In this document: positions 1-6,309 of the stretch, one piece after another
Layout: each line of letters starts with the position of its first letter
Position numbering within the stretch: position 1 is the first letter of the stretch
From: Gemmataceae bacterium
Lineage (GTDB): Bacteria; Planctomycetota; Planctomycetia; Gemmatales; Gemmataceae
DNA: 15,003 bases
Direction: 5' to 3'
Assembly (NCBI GenBank): GCA_947490035.1
Contig: CANLGS010000026.1
Span: 1 to 15,003 of the forward strand
Notes under the pieces: generated by a model
Told to the model about the DNA's origin: nothing
Databases searched by the model: none
What the model saw: the letters and a program-made list of their open reading frames with translations, nothing else
Made by a program: the position numbers and the translations under genes

Positions 1-129
1 GTGAACAAGAAGCGTCGACCCGTCCAAGCGAAAGCAAAACAGTCCGGGGCACACACCTCAGTTCACAAACTCCTCCAACAAGCCAAGCAACAACACAAAG
101 ACCACCCTTCAACCCACCAGAGAAAATGA
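1..129 (+). CDS. possible 3' end of an upstream gene (or small basic ORF)
   Basis: Frame 1 is open from the first base to a TGA at 127-129 and encodes about 42 residues rich in Lys, Gln and His, ending KDHPSTHQRK. The first codon happens to be GTG, so it is not clear whether this is a complete small ORF or the tail of a gene that began before the window. Third-position GC is clearly lower than in the confirmed genes nearby, which argues against normal coding. I recognise no family. The call rests only on the open frame at the window edge. Confidence 0.25.
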   Translation: MNKKRRPVQAKAKQSGAHTSVHKLLQQAKQQHKDHPSTHQRK

Positions 130-145
130 GTCGTGCAAAGCAGTA

Positions 146-166
146 GGCTTACGCCCCCCGCTCGCC
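146..166 (-). repeat. dispersed repeat family A, partial copy A1
   Basis: This is a minus-strand copy of the repeat whose core reads GGCGAGC followed by GGGGGGCGTAAGCC; other copies are at 7694-7723, 7955-7982, 8015-8042 and 9618-9646. The distal CCCTGTT part is missing here. It lies about 60 bases upstream of the 661-aa gene, next to its presumed promoter. Confidence 0.7.
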
Positions 167-196
167 TTACTCGCGCTCCCGCGAATCTGCTACACT
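167..196 (+). promoter_or_regulatory. weak sigma70-like promoter candidate
   Basis: TACACT (191-196) resembles a -10 box. TTACTC (167-172), 18 bases upstream, is a poor -35. It lies about 30 bases before the ATG of the 661-aa gene. The assignment rests on position and a 4/6 match in the -10 only. Confidence 0.25.
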
Positions 197-226
197 CGAC
201 TGCACCGCCCGCCGGAGGTTCCCGCA

Positions 227-2212
227 ATGATCCGCCGCTTCGCCGCCGTCGTTGTCGTCGCGCTGCTCGCCGGCGCGCCCGCGTTCGCACAGCTCGACCC
301 CGAAACGAAGCAGCCGTACCAGTGGCGGGTCGTGCTGTCGGTCAAGCCGCACCCGCTGCTCACGCCGGACTTCCGCGACCGGCTCAAGCGCGACGTGCTC
401 GCCGCGCTCCAACCCGGTCTGGGGAGCCTCGGCGCCGTCGAGGTGATTGACCTCGCGGACCTCGCGCGCGACCGGTGGGAACCGCTCTGGCAGCAGTTCG
501 ACGACAAGGGGTTCGCCGCGCTCGACGCGCCGCGCGACCTGACCGGCGCGAAGACGCACTTCCTGAAGGTCGAACACCGCGACGGCCGGATTCACGTCGA
601 GTCGCGCCAGCACGACGGGTTCACCGGGCTGCCTTCCCCCCTCGTGCGCGCCCAATCGACGCGCGCGCCGGAACTCGTCGGCCGCACCGCCGGGCTGATG
701 CTCGACCGCGACTTCGGGTTGGTAGGCACCGTGGAAGCGATCACCGGCAAGACGGACGAGGTGAAGGTGCTGGTCCGCGGCGCCGGGCTTGGGCCGGTGA
801 AAGACCTGGTGCAGCGCGGGGACGTGTTCGCGGTCGCCGCGGTGCGGAAGACGAACCGCCCGGCGCCGCCGCCGGTGCGCACCGCGACGGGCAAGATCAT
901 CGAACCGCCGCCGGGATCCGTTCCGCCGCCGGGTCTCACCTCGACGCCGCGCGACTTCACGCTGCTGAAAGTGACCGACGTGAAGGCCGACGGCACGCTG
1001 ACGTGTACGGTCCTCACGCGATACGCCAACGCGATGCCCGCTGGCGGCGGCGTGATCGGCTACCGGGCAATGAAACTCGGCACGGTGAAGGCAACGGTCG
1101 CGGTGCGCCTGGTGGACGGCGACGGGAACGTCGAGAAGAACTCGTCGCGGGTGACCGTGCGTGCGAGCGAGACGGGGTTCGTGGTCGCGGGCGCCGGCGA
1201 CCAGAAGGACGTGTGCGGCTTCCACCTCGGCACGGCCCAGTTCCGCACGCAGCGCCCGCTGTCCAACGTCGCGTGCGTCACGGTCACGATGGGGACGCAG
1301 GTGAAGTCATTCCCGGTGCCGGTGCTGAGTGACGCGCCGATCGCGCTGCCGTTCGAGACGAACGAGGCGAAAGCCAAGCAAGCCGATTACGAGCGCGCGG
1401 TGCTCAAAGCGGCGAGCGACGCGGCCGACGCCCGGCTCGCGCAGTCGGTGTGCTTCGAGGCGGTTTCGGACCTCATCAAGAAGCAGAAGAACGCCGACGC
1501 TCTGTCGCGCGCGAAGGGCGGGTTCGACGCCGCCGACGCCTACGGCAAAGCCCTGACCGACGAGGCCGCCCGGCTCCGGAAGGAGGGCGAAACCGTAACG
1601 AAGGACGACCGCATCGACACGATCCTCGCCAAGATGGAGCAGAACGTCGCCTTGCTGAAGGTGTACAACGAGCAACTCGGCAAGCACCTCGACGAGATCA
1701 AGAAGGTCGTGGACCGGGAGAACGACCCGGCCGCCGCGGCGAAGGAGGTGCAGGCGCAGGCGATCAACGCCCGCATCACGATCCTGCTCGCCCGCGGCGA
1801 CGCGGACGAGGCGCTCGCGGCCTACGATCAACTGCTGCTGATCCTGCCCGGCGACGCGGACGTGACGCGGCGGAAGGGCGCGCTCGCGGCCGAGTGGAAG
1901 GTGAAGAACGACGCGCACCAGAAGGCCCGCGACTACCTGCTCAAGACGTGGCCGGCGGTCGCGACGATTCAGGACTTCAACGAGAGCGTGGTCCGCGTCC
2001 GCGACGCGGTGGCCGAGTGCAAGAAGCACGGCGACAAGCTGACGATCCGCAAGTTGCTCACGGTGTTCAGCACGGCGGTGGTGAAGTTGAACGACCTGGT
2101 GACGCCGCTCGACCCGGCGAGCGACGCTGACCGCACGCTGTTCAAGGTCGCGGAGGGCGTCGGCCGGGAGATGGCCAAGATCGAACAGGAGCTGCGCAAG
2201 TTCGTCGAGTGA
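227..2212 (+). CDS. secreted protein of unknown function with TPR-like helical C-terminus
   Basis: This encodes a 661-residue protein. The ATG at 227 is preceded by GGAGG (214-218) with 8-base spacing, and the N-terminus MIRRFAAVVVVALLAGAPAFA is a typical signal peptide with cleavage after AFA, so export is expected. Residues about 25-220 form an alpha/beta region without a motif I recognise. Residues 220-400 are beta-rich and include a Pro-rich stretch around 210-240. From about 400 to the end the protein is almost entirely charged helix, and the segment around 520-560 (ITILLARGDADEALAAYDQLLLILP) reads like a TPR hairpin. It converges on the cupin-like gene, with a hairpin in the 52-base gap. 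I do not recognise the family and assign no reaction; a lineage-specific planctomycete envelope protein is the most that can be inferred. Confidence 0.85.
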   Translation: MIRRFAAVVVVALLAGAPAFAQLDPETKQPYQWRVVLSVKPHPLLTPDFRDRLKRDVLAALQPGLGSLGAVEVIDLADLARDRWEPLWQQFDDKGFAALDAPRDLTGAKTHFLKVEHRDGRIHVESRQHDGFTGLPSPLVRAQSTRAPELVGRTAGLMLDRDFGLVGTVEAITGKTDEVKVLVRGAGLGPVKDLVQRGDVFAVAAVRKTNRPAPPPVRTATGKIIEPPPGSVPPPGLTSTPRDFTLLKVTDVKADGTLTCTVLTRYANAMPAGGGVIGYRAMKLGTVKATVAVRLVDGDGNVEKNSSRVTVRASETGFVVAGAGDQKDVCGFHLGTAQFRTQRPLSNVACVTVTMGTQVKSFPVPVLSDAPIALPFETNEAKAKQADYERAVLKAASDAADARLAQSVCFEAVSDLIKKQKNADALSRAKGGFDAADAYGKALTDEAARLRKEGETVTKDDRIDTILAKMEQNVALLKVYNEQLGKHLDEIKKVVDRENDPAAAAKEVQAQAINARITILLARGDADEALAAYDQLLLILPGDADVTRRKGALAAEWKVKNDAHQKARDYLLKTWPAVATIQDFNESVVRVRDAVAECKKHGDKLTIRKLLTVFSTAVVKLNDLVTPLDPASDADRTLFKVAEGVGREMAKIEQELRKFVE

Positions 2213-2224
2213 GGACAGAGCGTA

Positions 2225-2258
2225 TTTGTTCTTCGCGCTCGAAGGGGCGAAGAACGAA
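2225..2258. terminator. bidirectional terminator-like hairpin between convergent genes
   Basis: A perfect 9-bp stem (GTTCTTCGC 2228-2236 with GCGAAGAAC 2247-2255) has a 10-base loop and is flanked by TTT on the left and GAAA on the right, which extend the pairing. It lies between the stops of the 661-aa gene (+) and the cupin-like gene (-), the expected place for a shared terminator. There is no long T-tract on either strand. Confidence 0.5.
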
Positions 2259-2264
2259 ACCAAC

Positions 2265-3011
2265 TCACCCGTACTTCTTGTGGCAGTCGGTGCTGCTCAT
2301 CTTCGGCGCCCGGACGAGGCCGCCGGCGAGCTTCTCGCCGTTCGGGTCGAGGTACATCCGGCCGCCCGCGTCCTTGATCGTCTTGTCGTAGCCGATCACG
2401 TGGACGTTGAAGATGAACGCGGTTTCGCTCGTCGCCTCGAACCAGTGGATGTTGTCCTTGTGGTCGGAGATGGTCGAGAGTTCGCCCGGCTTGAACGTGC
2501 GGTCGATGGTCGGCTTGATGACGTAGTCGTCCTTGTTCGTCTCGACGCGGTCGTAGTGGCGGCCGTGCCACTCGCCCTTCAGGATGATGAACCCGGTACA
2601 CATGTTCGCGTGGCCGTGCGGCACGATGCTGCGGCCCTTCTTGCACGCGAAGATCTGCTTGCCGAACCCCACGTCCGCGGGCAAGCCTTCCACCTTCGAC
2701 AGGTCGAACCCGAAGCTCGCGGCCCCGCTGTCGGGCAGCTTCTTCTTCTCCGCCTCGTCGAGCTTGATGACCTTGCACAGCTCGGTGAGGTCCACCCGCT
2801 TGTACAGGTCTTCCATCTTCGTCTGGAACTGGAGGTCGGTGAGCTTCTGGCCCTTGAGGTCTTTTGTGATCTCGACCAGTTCGGCCATCCACTTCTGGAT
2901 GGTGGGCTTGGCGTCGTCGGCGAACAGGCTACGCGACCACAGCGTCTCGATGAGTGAGAACGTGATCGCGGAGCCGATGAGCTTGGCGTGGAACTCGCGG
3001 CGGGATTGCAT
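2265..3011 (-). CDS. Tat-exported cupin-like protein
   Basis: This encodes a 248-residue protein. The ATG at 3011 is chosen over an upstream in-frame start because it has a GGAGG site 6 bases before it and places SRREFHAK at residues 3-10, a twin-arginine motif followed by a hydrophobic stretch (about 11-30) ending near FADD. Export by the Tat pathway is inferred. Residues 30-115 are helical and charged. Residues 120-205 look like a small cupin barrel: PHGHANMCTG (H132, H134) then GEWHG (E147) correspond to cupin motif 1, and FKPGELSTISDHKDNIHW (H184, H189) to motif 2, so a metal centre is plausible. The layout is reminiscent of cysteine-dioxygenase-type cupins, but the substrate is unknown. 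It lies downstream of fdxA on the same strand with an 80-base gap. A redox link to the ferredoxin is speculative. Confidence 0.8.
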   Translation of the reverse strand: MQSRREFHAKLIGSAITFSLIETLWSRSLFADDAKPTIQKWMAELVEITKDLKGQKLTDLQFQTKMEDLYKRVDLTELCKVIKLDEAEKKKLPDSGAASFGFDLSKVEGLPADVGFGKQIFACKKGRSIVPHGHANMCTGFIILKGEWHGRHYDRVETNKDDYVIKPTIDRTFKPGELSTISDHKDNIHWFEATSETAFIFNVHVIGYDKTIKDAGGRMYLDPNGEKLAGGLVRAPKMSSTDCHKKYG

Positions 3012-3090
3012 GAACAGCCTCCGGGGAGTGGTGGGATCGCGTTGAGAGTACACGACCCACCGGCCGTTGTGAAGCGCCGACGCGCGCGAG

Positions 3091-3369
3091 TTAGCGCTGA
3101 ACTTTCTCCGTGACGTGCGCGCCGAGCGGCTTGAGTACCGCCACCCGGTCGGCGTTCAGTTGCACGAAAGAGGTCCATTTCGCGGGCACGTCGGAGTCGA
3201 GGAAGATCGCCTCGACCGGGCACTCCGGGACGCACGCGCCGCAGTCGATGCAGTCGTCCGGGTCGATGTAGAGTTGCTGCTCGTCGCCGTAGAAGCACTC
3301 GCACGGGCACACCACCACGCAATCGGTGTATTTGCATCCTGCGCAGGGAGCGGTCACGACCATCGCCAT
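3091..3369 (-). CDS. fdxA: 7Fe ([3Fe-4S]/[4Fe-4S]) ferredoxin, FdxA type
   Basis: This encodes a 92-residue cytoplasmic electron carrier. The open frame extends far upstream, but the ATG at 3369 has a GAGGTG ribosome site five bases before it and gives the family N-terminus MAMVV. The pattern matches Azotobacter ferredoxin I as known for the family: C9, C17 and C50 would hold the [3Fe-4S] cluster, and C21, C40, C43 and C46 the [4Fe-4S] cluster, with C12 and C25 matching the extra conserved cysteines. KYTDC, CIDCGAC and PECPVEAIF are diagnostic. C23 (in CPCECF) is an additional cysteine. The protein stops soon after LNA, so it lacks the long C-terminal extension of the Azotobacter protein. It is separated from the sigma-54 activator upstream by about 230 bases holding repeat pair B. 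The partner reductase is not in the window. Confidence 0.93.
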   Translation of the reverse strand: MAMVVTAPCAGCKYTDCVVVCPCECFYGDEQQLYIDPDDCIDCGACVPECPVEAIFLDSDVPAKWTSFVQLNADRVAVLKPLGAHVTEKVQR

Positions 3370-3508
3370 CGCGTCACCTCTTCGGTCGAAGTTGAAGTTG
3401 GAACCGCGAGGCGGGATTGCATGTCGCGTGCCGCGCGAAATGTGCTGCAAATGCGGCAATTCGAGGCGGAAGTGACGACGCGATTTGGTCGGGTGACGAA
3501 ATGCGGTT

Positions 3509-3608
3509 GGAGAGTAGTCCTCACGCTCCGCGTGAGGTCTTTGCGGTGGCGAACGGGCAAGCGATTCGCTGCGAGAAGACCTCACGCGGAGCGTGAGGAC
3601 TACTCTCC
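3509..3608. repeat. inverted pair of REP-like hairpin repeats (family B)
   Basis: Two perfect 33-bp inverted arms (3509-3541 and 3576-3608) flank a 34-base centre. Each arm contains GTAG (3514-3517 in the left arm), one base, and then the 8-bp stem CCTCACGC / GCGTGAGG with loop TCC. GTAG beside a short stem-loop, arranged as an inverted pair, is the layout of REP doublets (BIMEs). The right arm overlaps the 3' end of the sigma-54 activator gene and supplies its TAG stop. Confidence 0.85.
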
Positions 3609-4517
3609 TGGCTTGAGGCCGTGCTTGCGCATCTTGCCATAGAGCGTGGTAGGCTTCAGCCCCAACCGCTGCGCGGCGCCGCCGGGGCCGTAGACGCGGC
3701 CGTTCGCGGAACGCAGCGCCGTGCGGATGCGCCCCTTCTCCTGTTCCGCCCAGGTGCGCGCAGTCTCGGCCGGCGAAGCCGCCGCGAGCCACGTGGGATC
3801 GACTACCAATTCGTCGCCGTCGCTGACGATCACCGCGCGCTCGATCACGTTCTGGAGTTCGCGCACGTTGCCCGGCCAGTCGTGCGCATCGAGCAGGCGG
3901 AGAGCGCGTGCGGGGACGACGGTCGCGGGCTTGTGGTGCCGCTTCGCGAAGTGGCTGAGGAAGTGAGCCGCGAGCGCGGGAATATCATTCTTGCGGTCGC
4001 GCAGCGGCGGGAGCGTGATCGGAAACACGTTCAGCCGGTAGAAGAGGTCGGCGCGAAACACACCGGCGCGCACGTCAGACGCGAGGTCGCGATTCGTGGC
4101 CGCGACAAGCCGCACGTCTACCGGGATTGGGTCGCCACCGCCCAGGCGCTCGACGACGCGCTCTTGAAGCACGCGAAGTAGCGTCGCCTGCACGTCAGGC
4201 TCGAGGTCGCCCACTTCGTCGAGGAACAGCGTGCCGTTGTGCGCCTGCTCGAAGCGCCCCACGCGCCTCTTTACGGCACCGGTGAACGCGCCAACTTCGT
4301 GCCCGAACAACTCACTCGCGACAAGCGCCGGCACCAGCGCCGCGCCGTTCACCGGGACGAACGCGGCCCGCGATCGGCGGCTGTGTTCGTGCAGCACCCG
4401 CGCGACGAGTTCCTTGCCGGTTCCGGTTTCGCCCAGGATCAGCACGGTCGCGTCGGTCGCGGCCACCTGCTCGATGGCACGGCGAACAGATGCGAGCGTT
4501 CCGACAAGCACAGTCAT
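3600..4517 (-). CDS. sigma-54-dependent transcriptional activator lacking a sensor domain
   Basis: This encodes a 305-residue AAA+ enhancer-binding protein that would remodel sigma-54 RNA polymerase. Visible motifs: Walker A GETGTGKE (29-36), the sigma-54 contact loop GAFTGA (76-81) intact, Walker B GTLFLDE (to 101), a sensor-type VAATNRDL segment, [16 protein letters not shown], and a C-terminal Fis-type helix-turn-helix ([23 protein letters not shown]). There is no receiver, GAF or PAS domain: the ATPase begins within 10 residues of the start. The ATG at 4517 overlaps the TGA of the DUF1653 gene (ATGA), implying coupled translation, so the sensory input may come from that partner or be absent. 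The last codon and TAG stop lie inside the right arm of repeat pair B, so the C-terminus may be recently altered. Target promoters are unknown. Confidence 0.9.
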   Translation of the reverse strand: MTVLVGTLASVRRAIEQVAATDATVLILGETGTGKELVARVLHEHSRRSRAAFVPVNGAALVPALVASELFGHEVGAFTGAVKRRVGRFEQAHNGTLFLDEVGDLEPDVQATLLRVLQERVVERLGGGDPIPVDVRLVAATNRDLASDVRAGVFRADLFYRLNVFPITLPPLRDRKNDIPALAAHFLSHFAKRHHKPATVVPARALRLLDAHDWPGNVRELQNVIERAVIVSDGDELVVDPTWLAAASPAETARTWAEQEKGRIRTALRSANGRVYGPGGAAQRLGLKPTTLYGKMRKHGLKPGE

Positions 4518-4738
4518 GGCGTTCCGATGTAGGCGAAGCGCGGCACGGTCTGGCCGTCGTGCGCGACCGTTTCGAGGAACATCGCGAGCGGGCGCACCCA
4601 CAGCCCGGTCGCGTTGTACAGCGGCCGGTACACGACGAGCAGTTCGTCGGTCTCGCTGTGACGCGCGACGCCGATGACCTCGTACTCGCCGCTCTTGTAG
4701 TGACGATACCGGCCCGGCGCGGGTTCATTACTCGGCAT
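4514..4738 (-). CDS. DUF1653 domain protein
   Basis: This encodes a 74-residue protein. GRYRHYKSGEYEVIGVARHSET, VYRPLYNATGLWVRPLAMF and a final GQTVPRFAYIG region are the hallmarks of the DUF1653 family, small cytoplasmic proteins of unknown function often about this length. I chose the ATG at 4738, which fits the family N-terminus; the upstream CCGAAGAACACC contains only a weak GAAG ribosome site. An in-frame GTG at 4774 would add 12 residues encoded by repeat C and is less likely. Its TGA overlaps the ATG of the sigma-54 activator by four bases, so the two are co-translated and probably functionally linked. A repeat pair begins only 11 bases before the start codon. Confidence 0.88.
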   Translation of the reverse strand: MPSNEPAPGRYRHYKSGEYEVIGVARHSETDELLVVYRPLYNATGLWVRPLAMFLETVAHDGQTVPRFAYIGTP

Positions 4739-4748
4739 GGTGTTCTTC

Positions 4749-4858
4749 GGTAGGTGCCGCGAGCCGAGCGGCACGGGATAGCCCGCGGGTGGGCGACGCG
4801 GGTGTCCGGAAGATTATTCGCGTTGGGCAGCCGTGCCGCTCGGCTCGCGGCACCTACC
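4749..4858. repeat. inverted pair of REP-like hairpin repeats (family C)
   Basis: Two perfect 28-bp inverted arms (4749-4776 and 4831-4858) are separated by 54 bases. The left arm reads GTAG (4750-4753), then a 7-bp stem GTGCCGC / GCGGCAC around a 7-base loop; the right arm is its complement and ends in CTAC. The pair fills the gap between the stop of the 150-aa secreted protein and the start of the DUF1653 gene, both on the minus strand. The layout is REP-like, with a sequence unrelated to families A, B, D and E. Confidence 0.85.
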
Positions 4859-4865
4859 AGAACGG

Positions 4866-5318
4866 TTACCTCGGCTTCTTTTCCCGCGGCGGCGGCGCGA
4901 CGGGCAGCCCGCTCGGCTTCTTCACCGGCGGTTCCACCTTCTTCTCGCTCGTGACCTCTTTCAGGTTGTTGCGCACGCCCTCGATGGCCGTGTGCAGCAC
5001 GAACGCCTTGCGGGCCGCGTCGGTCTCCTTGTCCGCGTCCGCCAGCCCGGTCTCGATGATCTTCTGCGCGTCCGGCCGGTGCGCCAGCAGCGGGCGCACC
5101 GTGATGAGCGCACCCTGATAGATGCGGTACGCGCCGGCGAAGTCCTTCTTCTCGTTGTACAGGTCCGCGCCGGTGTTATGGACGGCGCGCAGCGTGTCGA
5201 TCACGACCTTGTCGAACGCCTTCACGTCGGGCAACTTCGGCTCGTCCGCGGCGGGCGCGACAGCGCTCGCCATCAGCAACGCCGCGAGCGCGAATGCCGC
5301 CACTCTCCGAATGGGCAT
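4866..5318 (-). CDS. small secreted helical protein, unknown function
   Basis: This encodes a 150-residue protein. The ATG at 5318 is chosen because AAGGAG lies 7 bases upstream and the product begins MPIRRVAAFALAALLMASAVAPAAD, a clear signal peptide. The mature part (about 25-125) is predicted helical with charged faces (DLYNEKKDFAGAYRIYQGAL), TPR-like in texture. The tail from about 127 is Lys/Pro-rich (KKVEPPVKKPSGLPVAPPPREKKPR) and may be disordered or contact the cell envelope. It is transcribed divergently from the winged-helix gene, with a probable promoter at 5360-5388. I recognise no named family. Confidence 0.8.
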   Translation of the reverse strand: MPIRRVAAFALAALLMASAVAPAADEPKLPDVKAFDKVVIDTLRAVHNTGADLYNEKKDFAGAYRIYQGALITVRPLLAHRPDAQKIIETGLADADKETDAARKAFVLHTAIEGVRNNLKEVTSEKKVEPPVKKPSGLPVAPPPREKKPR

Positions 5319-5359
5319 GGGTCTTCTCCTTCGCCGTGTGCGGGTGGAATCCTGCGCCA

Positions 5360-5388
5360 ATCATGACGCGTGCGAGTCGGGGTTGCAA
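5360..5388 (-). promoter_or_regulatory. promoter candidate for the 150-aa secreted protein
   Basis: On the minus strand, TTGCAA (5383-5388) is followed after 17 bases by CATGAT (5360-5365). Each matches four of six consensus positions. It ends about 40 bases before the ATG at 5318. The -35 box is shared with the divergent candidate at 5383-5412. Confidence 0.4.
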
Positions 5389-5412
5389 CGCGACTCCGGT
5401 TCGGCGTAGCAT
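5383..5412 (+). promoter_or_regulatory. promoter candidate for the winged-helix/ATPase pair
   Basis: TTGCAA (5383-5388) and TAGCAT (5407-5412) are spaced by 18 bases, each four of six to the sigma70 consensus. The start of transcription would be near 5419, about 34 bases before the GTG at 5453. TTGCAA is its own reverse complement and also serves the minus-strand candidate. Confidence 0.4.
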
Positions 5413-5452
5413 CTTCGCGACTACTTTCCTTGCCCGCACGGAAGCGGAACCC

Positions 5453-6292
5453 GTGGCCGACAAACTCACGCAACAGATTCTCGACGCGCTCGCCCGCGTC
5501 GCCGCCGAGCCGACCGGCTTACCCCTTTATGCGGGGAAGGCCGACGCTGGCCTGTTCCCGAACGCCGCGAGTGCCAAACTCGCCGCGGAGAAGTGTCTCG
5601 CGGACGACCTGCTGCGCGTGGTCGGCACCGCCGCGATGGGCAAGACGCCGCGCGACCTGTACGCGCTGTCGGAGAAGGGGTGGGAGTATCTGCTCGCGGC
5701 CGTGAACCCGAAGCAGGTGCTCGAAGACTTCGTTCGCGTGCTCGAAGCGCGGCAGGGCGAGGTGGGCGAGTTGCTCACGACCGCCCGCCGCATGGCGGAC
5801 AGCCTGCAAGGGTTGAAGGACGCGGTGTCACGCGTGCTGCCGGGGGTGACGGCGGCGCGGCTGCCTTTATCTTCTCCCTCTCCCCTTGCGGGAGAGGGTG
5901 GCGGCGCTTCGCCGACGGGTGAGGGGTGGCGACTCGATGGGTTAACGTCTCACCCCTCACCCGGCTCGCAAAGCCTCGCCACCCTCTCCCGCAAGGGGAG
6001 AGGGCAAGAAGAAATCGCTGTCCTCGACGCGCCCGACCTCGCTCCCGCGATCTGCGCGTACCTCGCGGACCACGCCGGCCCGACCGACTGCCCGCTCCCG
6101 GAGTTGTTCCGCGCGCTCGCGCTCACGGACTCGCTCACGATCGGCGCGTTCCACGATTGTCTGCGGCAGTTGCACGCGGACGGCACCGTCTCTCTCCCCG
6201 CGTGGACCGGCCCGCTGTACGCGCTGCCGGAACCACAATACGCCCTGCTCATCGGCCACGGTATCTCCTACTACGCTTCCCTTCGCGGTTGA
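5453..6292 (+). CDS. winged-helix-like protein paired with a P-loop ATPase
   Basis: This encodes a 279-residue protein. GTG at 5453 is preferred; further upstream in-frame codons would run through the promoter region and lack coding character. Residues 1-85 look like a helical DNA- or protein-binding domain ending KTPRDLYALSEKGWEYLL, similar in texture to winged helices. Residues 88-130 are a charged helix, possibly coiled coil. Residues 195-279 form a second winged-helix-like unit (PLPELFRALALTDSLTIGAFHDCLRQLHADGTVSL) ending in LPEPQYALLIGHGISYYASLR, which I suspect is conserved. Residues about 141-185 are encoded by inverted repeat pair E and are Gly/Ser/Pro-rich, so they act as an inserted linker. 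It lies 17 bases before the ATPase gene, implying one transcript. I infer an adaptor or regulator for the ATPase; the family is not identified. Confidence 0.75.
   Translation: MADKLTQQILDALARVAAEPTGLPLYAGKADAGLFPNAASAKLAAEKCLADDLLRVVGTAAMGKTPRDLYALSEKGWEYLLAAVNPKQVLEDFVRVLEARQGEVGELLTTARRMADSLQGLKDAVSRVLPGVTAARLPLSSPSPLAGEGGGASPTGEGWRLDGLTSHPSPGSQSLATLSRKGRGQEEIAVLDAPDLAPAICAYLADHAGPTDCPLPELFRALALTDSLTIGAFHDCLRQLHADGTVSLPAWTGPLYALPEPQYALLIGHGISYYASLRG
5875..6006. repeat. inverted repeat pair inside a coding region (family E)
   Basis: Two imperfect arms of about 55 bases (about 5875-5928 and 5948-6006) are inverted around a short centre. Each contains the perfect 9-bp stem CCCTCTCCC / GGGAGAGGG with a 5-base loop (5876-5898 and 5982-6004), followed by a GGGTGAGGGG segment. 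Similar CTCTCCCC-type elements are known to be scattered through many bacterial genomes. Here the whole pair is read through without a stop inside the winged-helix gene. Confidence 0.85.
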
Positions 6293-6309
6293 ACACGGAG
6301 GTTCACCTG

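Noticed and set aside
167..2263. Long minus-strand open frames opposite the 661-aa gene (167-1225 and 1307-2263)
   Set aside because: The products are Arg/His/Val-rich with no family features. They are antisense shadows caused by high GC3 in the plus-strand gene, which has a ribosome site and signal peptide.
3370..3792. N-terminal extension of the ferredoxin frame up to 3792
   Set aside because: It runs through repeat pair B and antisense to or over the activator gene; the ATG at 3369 has its own ribosome site and the family N-terminus.
5926..6309. Upstream extension of the ATPase frame from 5926
   Set aside because: It is the shifted frame of the winged-helix gene and repeat E. The ATG at 6310 has GGAGG at proper spacing.
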